Source of the DNA: Haliea sp041746975
GTDB taxonomy: Bacteria > Pseudomonadota > Gammaproteobacteria > Pseudomonadales > Halieaceae
Direction: 5' to 3'
Assembly: GCA_041746975.1 (NCBI GenBank)
Contig: JBGTGB010000013.1
Coordinates: 1-9,451, forward strand
DNA length: 9,451 nucleotides
Below are positions 1-5,392 of this stretch, in pieces. Made by a program: the position numbers and the translations under genes. Position 1 is the first letter of the stretch. Every line of letters begins with the position of its first letter. The notes under the pieces were generated by a model, which was given only the letters and a program-made list of their open reading frames with translations, searched no databases and had not been told where the DNA came from.

Positions 1-695
1 GGGTTAATGCCCCCGACCAGGTAATTACTGGCCTGGTTGGCCAGGGTTGCCGCAGTTACATCGAGCAGCGCCAGATCCACCTGCTGGCCCAGGCCGGAGC
101 GGTCGCGCTCAGTGAGGGCCGCGAGGATGCCGATCGTGGCGTAGAGTCCGGTCATGATATCCGTGAGCGCCACCCCCACCTTCATCGGCTCCGCACCCGG
201 GCTGCCGTCGGGCTGGCCGGTAACGCTCATCAGGCCACCCATGGCCTGCACCAGGAAGTCGTAGCCAGGCCTCTCACGCAGCGGCCCGGTCTGGCCGAAG
301 CCGGTGATGGAGCAGTACACCAGCCCCGGGTTCACCGCCGCCAGACTGGCGTAATCCAGCCCGAAGCGGGCGGCATCGCCGACCTTGAAGTTCTCCACCA
401 CCACATCGCACTCCGCGGCCAGGGCGCGCAGGCTTGCCTGCCCCTCGGCGGACTTGATATCCACACAGAGCGACTGCTTGCCGCGATTGGTGCAGAGGAA
501 ATACGCCGACTCCCCGGTGGGCGCGCCATCCGCATCCGCCATGAAAGGCGGGCCCCAGGCCCGGGTATCATCGCCGCCGTCCGGGCGCTCGACCTTGATC
601 ACCTCGGCGCCGAGGTCCGCAAGGATCTGGGTGGCCCAGGGGCCTGCCAGTACCCGCGACAGATCAAGAACCCGAATATGGGACAGCGCGCCCAT
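1..695 (-). CDS. CaiB/BaiF family (class III) CoA-transferase, probable succinyl-CoA:glutarate CoA-transferase, 3' partial
   Basis: The 231 N-terminal residues are visible; the C-terminus lies beyond the left edge. I translated from the ATG at 695 (MGALSHIRVLDLSRVLAGPW), the standard start of this family, through VIKVERPDGGDDTR (residues 32-45) and VVVENFKVG (98-106). The aspartate of TDIMTG (D179) aligns with the residue that forms the acyl-aspartyl intermediate in class III CoA-transferases. The family moves CoA between carboxylates in the cytoplasm. Only one base separates the ATG from the gcdH stop, so the two are very likely co-transcribed and the gene probably translates by coupling. 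Next to gcdH, the best guess is glutarate activation with succinyl-CoA as donor, as in the SUGCT/GcdG enzymes. The family is broad, and the sequence alone does not fix the acceptor. The family call is very secure, the substrate call moderate. A full-length protein of about 400 residues is expected. Confidence 0.93.
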   Translation of the reverse strand, partial: MGALSHIRVLDLSRVLAGPWATQILADLGAEVIKVERPDGGDDTRAWGPPFMADADGAPTGESAYFLCTNRGKQSLCVDIKSAEGQASLRALAAECDVVVENFKVGDAARFGLDYASLAAVNPGLVYCSITGFGQTGPLRERPGYDFLVQAMGGLMSVTGQPDGSPGAEPMKVGVALTDIMTGLYATIGILAALTERDRSGLGQQVDLALLDVTAATLANQASNYLVGGIN

Positions 696-696
696 G

Positions 697-1881
697 CTAG
701 AACGCGGGAATGTCAGTCTGGGTGCGGCCCAGAATCAGGGCGTGCACATCGTGGGTGCCCTCATACGTGTTGACCACTTCCAGGTTCACCATATGGCGCA
801 TGACCGGGTACTCGTCAGAGATGCCGTTGCCGCCCAGCATGTCCCGGGCCTGACGGGCGATGTGCAGGGCCTTGCCGCAGGAATTGCGCTTGATCAGGGA
901 AATGAGTTCCGGCGCAATCTGGCCCGAATCCATCAGCTCACCGGCGCGATGGCAGCCCTGTAGGGCGAGGCTGATCTCGGTCTGCATGTCTGCCAGCTTG
1001 AGCTGGACCAGCTGGTTGGCGGCCAGCGGGCGGCCGAACTGGGTGCGCTCCATCGTATAGTCGCGGGCGGCAAACCAGCAGGTCTCGGCCGCACCCAGGG
1101 CACCCCAGGCAATACCGTAGCGCGCATTGTTGAGGCAGCCGAAGGGACCCTTCAGTCCTTCCACGTTCGGCAGCAGTTGCTCTTCGGACACAAACACGTC
1201 TTCCATGACGATCTGCCCGGTAACGGAGGCTCGCAGGGCCAGCTTGCCTTCGATCTTGGGCGCGCTCAGGCCCTTCATGTCCTTTTCCAGGATAAAGCCG
1301 CGAATCTTGCCATCGTCGGTCTTGGCCCAGACCACGAACACATCGGCAATGGGGCTATTGGTGATCCACATCTTGGCGCCGCTGATGCTATAGCCGCCGT
1401 CGACGCTGCGGGCGCGGGTGATCATCGAGCCGGGGTCAGAGCCGTGGTCGGGTTCAGTGAGTCCGAAGCAGCCTATCCACTCGCCGGTGGCCAGCTTGGG
1501 CAGGTATTTTTCTCGCTGCGCTTCGGTGCCGTAGGCATGAATGGGATACATGACCAGCGAGGACTGCACGCTCATCATCGAACGGTAGCCGGAGTCCACT
1601 CGCTCGACCTCGCGGGCGACCAGGCCGTAGCTGATGTAGTCCACCCCGGGGCAGCCGTAGCCGTCGATGGTGCTGCCCAGCAGGCCCAGCTCGCCCATCT
1701 CGCGGAAAATGGCAATATCGGTTTCCTCCGCCCGGAAGGCATCCCGTACCCGGGGCGCCAGTTTCCCCTGAGCGTAATGCCTGGCGCTGTCACGCACCAT
1801 GCGCTGCTCGTCGGTCAATTGCTGTTCCAGCAGGAAAGGATCCTGCCAGTCGAGGCGTTGCCACTGTTTCGCCTGTGCCAT
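697..1881 (-). CDS. gcdH: Glutaryl-CoA dehydrogenase (decarboxylating acyl-CoA dehydrogenase)
   Basis: 394 residues, the normal length for a bacterial GcdH. The enzyme is an FAD-dependent cytoplasmic dehydrogenase that converts glutaryl-CoA to crotonyl-CoA and CO2, passing electrons to ETF, in lysine, tryptophan and glutarate breakdown. Visible signatures are FGLTEPDHGSDPGSM (139-153, flavin/substrate region), MWITNSPIADVFVVWAK (171-187) and the C-terminal NTYEGTHDVHALILGR, where E374 is the expected catalytic base. E93, R100 and S104 in EVERVDSGYRSMMS match the glutaryl-carboxylate-binding Glu, Arg and Ser of human GCDH. This separates it from ordinary short-chain acyl-CoA dehydrogenases. 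I chose the ATG at 1881 because CGGAG sits 8 bases upstream and MAQAKQWQRLDWQDP is a typical N-terminus. The frame stays open to 1965, but the extra 28 residues (MIYIQNIYF...) fall in the AT-rich promoter and look untranslated. It is the first gene of the minus-strand unit. Confidence 0.95.
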   Translation of the reverse strand: MAQAKQWQRLDWQDPFLLEQQLTDEQRMVRDSARHYAQGKLAPRVRDAFRAEETDIAIFREMGELGLLGSTIDGYGCPGVDYISYGLVAREVERVDSGYRSMMSVQSSLVMYPIHAYGTEAQREKYLPKLATGEWIGCFGLTEPDHGSDPGSMITRARSVDGGYSISGAKMWITNSPIADVFVVWAKTDDGKIRGFILEKDMKGLSAPKIEGKLALRASVTGQIVMEDVFVSEEQLLPNVEGLKGPFGCLNNARYGIAWGALGAAETCWFAARDYTMERTQFGRPLAANQLVQLKLADMQTEISLALQGCHRAGELMDSGQIAPELISLIKRNSCGKALHIARQARDMLGGNGISDEYPVMRHMVNLEVVNTYEGTHDVHALILGRTQTDIPAF

Positions 1882-1933
1882 GGGACTTACTCCGGAAAGG
1901 TCTGTTGCGATTACAGTAGCAGGACGCGTTTCA

Positions 1934-1961
1934 TTTATAAAATATATGTTTTGTATGTAAA
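1934..1961 (-). promoter_or_regulatory. Putative sigma70 promoter of the gcdH-CoA-transferase unit
   Basis: Read on the minus strand, TTTACA (1956-1961; 5 of 6 to the -35 consensus) is followed, after 16 bases, by TATAAA (1934-1939; 5 of 6 to the -10 consensus). Transcription would start near 1927, about 45 bases before the gcdH ATG. The AT-rich character stands out against the GC-rich genes. Prediction by eye only; no start site is known. Confidence 0.5.
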
Positions 1962-1979
1962 TCATATGCTAATTATATG
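1954..1979. promoter_or_regulatory. Candidate LysR-type operator: overlapping T-N11-A dyads
   Basis: TATGTAAATCATA at 1954-1966 is a 13-base T-N11-A element with perfect 4-base arms (TATG/CATA). A second dyad, CATAT (1963-1967) and ATATG (1975-1979), overlaps it and contains another T-N11-A (1965-1977). A third copy of the word, ATATG, lies at 1944-1948. The first dyad covers the putative -35 of gcdH, and the second ends in the LysR start codon. This placement would allow a divergently encoded LysR protein to regulate gcdH and itself. The motif is short and AT-rich, so chance resemblance is possible. Confidence 0.45.
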
Positions 1980-2858
1980 AACATGGATTTGAGAAAGCTG
2001 GACATATTCCGTGAAGTGGCGGCCCAGGGCAGCTTCAGCCGGGCTGCGGAGCAGCTGCATATGGCCCAGCCGGCGGTCAGCATTGCCGTGCGCAAACTGG
2101 AGGAGGAATTGGGCCTGCTGCTGTTCGACCGCGGTGGGCGGCGCATTTCCCTGACCGCGGAAGGACACACCCTGTTACAGCAGACGGTGGCGATCCTCGA
2201 GCAGGTGGCAAGCCTGCAGGCCACCGGTAACGCGCTGCGGGGGCTGTTGCAGGGGGAGCTGGCCGTCGCCTGCCCCTCGATGCTGGCAACATATTACCTG
2301 CCGGATCTCCTGGGCCGCTTCCTGGTGCTGCACCCGCAGCTGCGCACCGCAGTGACCCAGGCCGGAACCGACCGCATCCGTCAATGGCTGCTTGACGACG
2401 AGATCGAGCTTGGGGTCATCAGCGGTTCCGACCCGGACGCAAGCGATGCCTTCGCCACGGTTCCGCTGGTCAATGAAGAGATAGTACTGTGCATGCCTGA
2501 GGATCACCCCTGGGCCGGGCGCAGCGCCGTAGCAGTGACTGAGCTACAGGATTCACCCATGGTGGTGTACGAGACCGGCTACTTCATCCGCAAGCGGTTG
2601 GACGAGCTGTGTACGACCCACGGCGTCAGCCCGGACCTGCGCCTGCAAAGCAATTTCCTGCCCCTGCTGATCCGCATGGTGAAACAGGGCCTGGGCACCA
2701 CTATTGGCCTCGCCATGCTCGCGCAGCAGGAACCCGGGATTGTGGCCGTGCCGTTTGTCGAGCAGCCGCGGATCGAACTGCTGCTGGCCCGACGCAGGCA
2801 GCGCACCATCTCCCTGGCCAACCAGGCATTTCTGGATTGGGCCGCTTTGCAGGTATGA
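1977..2858 (+). CDS. LysR-type transcriptional regulator, divergent to gcdH (GcdR candidate)
   Basis: 293 residues, a typical LysR length. The winged helix-turn-helix occupies about residues 4-63, with the family pattern FREVAAQGSFSRAAEQLHMA, QPAVSIAVRKLEEELG and LLFDRGGRRISLTAEG. The remainder, about 90-290, is the periplasmic-binding-protein-like effector domain. It includes GELAVACPSMLATYYLP, a GVISG strand and the later GTTIGLAML segment. The ATG at 1977 gives MNMDLRKLDIF; the ATG at 1983 gives the more canonical MDLRKLDIF. Neither has a Shine-Dalgarno, so the start is uncertain by two residues and the transcript may be leaderless. Divergent placement next to gcdH suggests control of glutarate catabolism, as with GcdR of pseudomonads. 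The gene is also the first of a tight run with the LuxR regulator, sulfotransferase and receptor, so it may tie them to the same effector. The effector is unknown. Confidence 0.93.
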   Translation: MNMDLRKLDIFREVAAQGSFSRAAEQLHMAQPAVSIAVRKLEEELGLLLFDRGGRRISLTAEGHTLLQQTVAILEQVASLQATGNALRGLLQGELAVACPSMLATYYLPDLLGRFLVLHPQLRTAVTQAGTDRIRQWLLDDEIELGVISGSDPDASDAFATVPLVNEEIVLCMPEDHPWAGRSAVAVTELQDSPMVVYETGYFIRKRLDELCTTHGVSPDLRLQSNFLPLLIRMVKQGLGTTIGLAMLAQQEPGIVAVPFVEQPRIELLLARRRQRTISLANQAFLDWAALQV

Positions 2859-2867
2859 TGCGCAACC

Positions 2868-3722
2868 ATGTCGATATCCCATTACAACGAGCATCTCGCC
2901 CGCCTGATCACTTGCGTTGGCCAGCCGGATTTTGCCCAGCAGCTGGTGGCCACGCTGAAAAGCCTGGTGCCCATAGACGATGCCACCGTGCTCGTGTATC
3001 CGGACACCGACCTGCCGATAGTTGAATATTTCGAGGTTCCAGCGGGACTCGACCGCTGCACCCTGGACGTCTTTGTCGCCGGCGCCTTCGTGCTGGACCC
3101 CTATTACCAGGCCGCGAGCCGCGACCGTCGCTTCGGCGTTTTCCAGCTTCGTGACCTGGCGCCCACGGGCTTTCGCGACAGCGAATACTATAAGGTCTGG
3201 TACCGCAATTGTGGCTACCAGGACGAGTGTGGCTTTCTGCTGCCCAACGGCGCCAACGGGTTTATCAATATCGCCCTGGGCCGCACCTCGGCCAGCAGCC
3301 GCTTCAGTCGCCCACAGGTAGCCAGCCTGGCGGCCGTGCAGCCGGTGATCGAAGTGCTCTGCCAGCAGCACTGGCAGATGCACCCGGCGGTCGCAGATGG
3401 GGAGCAGGGCTCGATCAATCTGCGCGAGCAGCTCAACACCGCCCTCAACCAGTTTGGCAGTAGCCTGCTTACCGAGCGCGAGGCCCAGGTGATAAACATG
3501 GTGCTGCACGGCCACGGCAACAAGACTTTGGCGGAGAAGCTGTCAATTTCCGTGGAGACGGTGAAACTGCATCGCAAGCATGCCTACGCCAAGCTGGAGG
3601 TCAGTTCCCAGGCCGAACTGTTCCACCTGTTCCTGGACTCGCTCATGAGCGCCGGCAACTATGCCGGGGGCGATACCCTGGTGGCGTACCTGCAGCCGCC
3701 TCAGGCGCAGGCGCTGCCGTGA
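2868..3722 (+). CDS. LuxR-family transcriptional regulator with uncharacterised N-terminal sensor domain
   Basis: 284 residues. The C-terminal LuxR/FixJ helix-turn-helix is clear at about 200-258: LTEREAQVINMVLHGHGNKT, then LAEKLSISVETVKLHRKHAY and AKLEVSSQAELFHLF. The N-terminal 160 residues show no receiver-type phosphoacceptor pattern. They look like a compact GAF/autoinducer-like sensor fold with LVPIDDATVLVY (33-44), VLDPYYQAA (75-83) and DLAPTGFRDSEYY (96-108). The ligand is unknown; the residue set typical of acyl-homoserine-lactone binding is not obvious. The last residues, rich in Pro, Gln and Ala, form a short tail after the HTH. The ATG lies 9 bases after the LysR stop without a convincing Shine-Dalgarno, which suggests coupling. 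The stop codon overlaps the GTG of the sulfotransferase gene. It probably regulates this operon in the cytoplasm. The family call is firm; the signal is not known. Confidence 0.93.
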   Translation: MSISHYNEHLARLITCVGQPDFAQQLVATLKSLVPIDDATVLVYPDTDLPIVEYFEVPAGLDRCTLDVFVAGAFVLDPYYQAASRDRRFGVFQLRDLAPTGFRDSEYYKVWYRNCGYQDECGFLLPNGANGFINIALGRTSASSRFSRPQVASLAAVQPVIEVLCQQHWQMHPAVADGEQGSINLREQLNTALNQFGSSLLTEREAQVINMVLHGHGNKTLAEKLSISVETVKLHRKHAYAKLEVSSQAELFHLFLDSLMSAGNYAGGDTLVAYLQPPQAQALP

Positions 3723-5392
3723 GCGGAACGCGACCCTCGCAACCGTCGGGCTCCCAGCTGCAAAAGCTGCTGCAGCGCGGCTTCGACGCGCTGGGTAGGG
3801 GTGACATCGAAGCGGCCGGGCGCTGCTGCCAACAGGCACTGGAGCGGCAGCCGGATCTGCTTCCCGCACACTTCCTTGTGGGCCTGGTGGCCCTGGAAGC
3901 AAAGGATCGACGCACGGCGTTCAGCGCCTTCCAGTCGGTGGTGAAGCTGGACCGGGACCACGCCGCGGCCTGGGCCCAGCTGGCGCGCCTGTACATGAGC
4001 GAGGGCCAGGTCAACCTGGCGGACGCAGCCCTGCGTGAAACCCGCCGCATCCAGCCCGACGACCCTATCGTGCTGGACCTGATCGCCACTACCCTGTCGC
4101 TGATGGGCGAGCACGGCCCTGCCCAGGCTTTCTTCGCCCGCGCCAACACCCGCCGGCCCGGGCATCCGCCCTTCATGCTCAACCTCGCCAACAACCTTGT
4201 CTATCACGGCGACACCGGCAGGGCCGACAGCATCTTCCACGACATCATCCGCTTGCAGCCGGACAGCCCCCAGGCTCACTGGGCCCTGGCCAGCTCGGTC
4301 AAGGCGCGGGATGAAGAGCATATCCACACCATGCAGGCGCTGTCGGAGCGGCATCGCAACAACCCGCGGGCGCGCGCGTTCTACCTCTACGCCATCGGCA
4401 AGGAGCGCGAGGATCTGCAGCAGTGGGAGGCGGCCTTCGCGGCCTTCAGCGCCGGCGCCGCCGACCGCCGGGCAACCGTGGAATACGATGAGGCCGCCGA
4501 GGAGGCCATGTTCGCCGCGCCGGCGGAGCTGTACACGCCAGACTGGCTGGCGGCACAGCAACCGGGCAACCCGGATCCCTCGCCTATATTCGTGCTGGGC
4601 CAGCCGCGCACCGGCACCACCCTGGTGGAGCGGATCATCAGCAGCCACTCCCGGGTACACTCCGCCGGCGAGCTGCAGCAGTTCGGCCTGGCCCTGCGCC
4701 GGCTGGCCAACTACCAGGATCCGCGGCGGTTTTCCGCCGAGCTGTTCCACAGCGCTCAAGCGCTGGACCCGCGCCAGGTGGGCAGCCTTTACTTGCAGAC
4801 CAGCAGCCGCATGCGTGGCACCACACCGCACTTCGTCGACAAGCTGCCACAGAACTATCTGCTGATTCCCCTGATCCTGGCGGCACTGCCCAATGCGAAA
4901 ATCGTGCACCTGGTACGCAACCCGATGGACGCCTGTTTTGCCAGCTTCAAACAGCTGTTCGCGGATGCCTACCTGCACTCCTATGAGCAGAGCGAGATGG
5001 CGCGCCATCACCTGCGCTACCTGCGCCTGATGGCGCTGTGGCGGGAACGCTTTCCTGGACGCATCTTTGACATCAGCTACGAGGAGACTGCGAGGGCTGT
5101 CGAGCCCAACGCCCGCGCCCTGCTCGAATACCTGGAGCTACCCTGGGAGGATGCCTGCCTGTCCTTTCACCAGCAGGACAGCGCGGTGACCACCGCCAGC
5201 GCAGTGCAGGTGCGGGAACCCGCGCACACCCGTTCGATTGGCCGCTGGCGCCACTACCAACAGCAGCTGGCACCTATGCAGAAGGTGTTTGCAGCGGCAG
5301 GCGTCCCCCTCCCGGATTGCGCAGCAGTCCAGCAAAGCGTATACATGGGCCAAACAAAACCAGTAGTAAACAGCGGGGATTGCCATGTATAG
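3719..5392 (+). CDS. TPR-repeat sulfotransferase (PAPS-dependent, Sulfotransfer_3-like)
   Basis: 557 residues in two parts. Residues about 14-265 form helical TPR-like repeats of roughly 34 residues, for example GFDALGRGDIEAAGRCCQQA followed by LERQP, and NNLVYHGDTGRADSIFHDII. The C-terminal half is a sulfotransferase. GQPRTGTTLVERI (294-306) is the 5'-phosphosulfate loop. LVRNPMDACFASFKQ (398-412) holds the 3'-phosphate-binding Arg/Ser region. DISYEETAR and QVREPAHTRSIGRWRHY (497-513) are typical of this family. It should transfer sulfate from PAPS to an acceptor recognised through the TPR platform. The acceptor, whether protein tyrosine, carbohydrate or small molecule, cannot be read from sequence. 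There is no signal peptide or membrane segment, so it is cytoplasmic. The GTG start overlaps the LuxR stop (GTGA), and no in-frame ATG comes before residue 93, so GTG is the natural start. Its 3' end overlaps the receptor gene by 8 bases. Confidence 0.92.
   Translation: MSGTRPSQPSGSQLQKLLQRGFDALGRGDIEAAGRCCQQALERQPDLLPAHFLVGLVALEAKDRRTAFSAFQSVVKLDRDHAAAWAQLARLYMSEGQVNLADAALRETRRIQPDDPIVLDLIATTLSLMGEHGPAQAFFARANTRRPGHPPFMLNLANNLVYHGDTGRADSIFHDIIRLQPDSPQAHWALASSVKARDEEHIHTMQALSERHRNNPRARAFYLYAIGKEREDLQQWEAAFAAFSAGAADRRATVEYDEAAEEAMFAAPAELYTPDWLAAQQPGNPDPSPIFVLGQPRTGTTLVERIISSHSRVHSAGELQQFGLALRRLANYQDPRRFSAELFHSAQALDPRQVGSLYLQTSSRMRGTTPHFVDKLPQNYLLIPLILAALPNAKIVHLVRNPMDACFASFKQLFADAYLHSYEQSEMARHHLRYLRLMALWRERFPGRIFDISYEETARAVEPNARALLEYLELPWEDACLSFHQQDSAVTTASAVQVREPAHTRSIGRWRHYQQQLAPMQKVFAAAGVPLPDCAAVQQSVYMGQTKPVVNSGDCHV

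Noticed and set aside
1882..1965. An upstream ATG that would lengthen gcdH by 28 residues
   Set aside because: The extension lies within the putative promoter and operator, has AT-driven codons, and the ATG at 1881 has a good Shine-Dalgarno.
1177..1980. A 267-codon plus-strand open frame antisense to gcdH
   Set aside because: gcdH carries complete catalytic and substrate residues, whereas this frame is compositionally biased and runs into the AT-rich promoter region.
2553..3515. A 320-codon minus-strand open frame across the LysR and LuxR genes
   Set aside because: It spans two genes with strong family motifs on the other strand. The translation shows no recognisable domain and no start signals.
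3701..5011. A 436-codon open frame on the minus strand inside the sulfotransferase gene
   Set aside because: It is antisense to a clearly conserved TPR-sulfotransferase, and its translation has no domain-like pattern. Long antisense frames are expected in GC-rich DNA.
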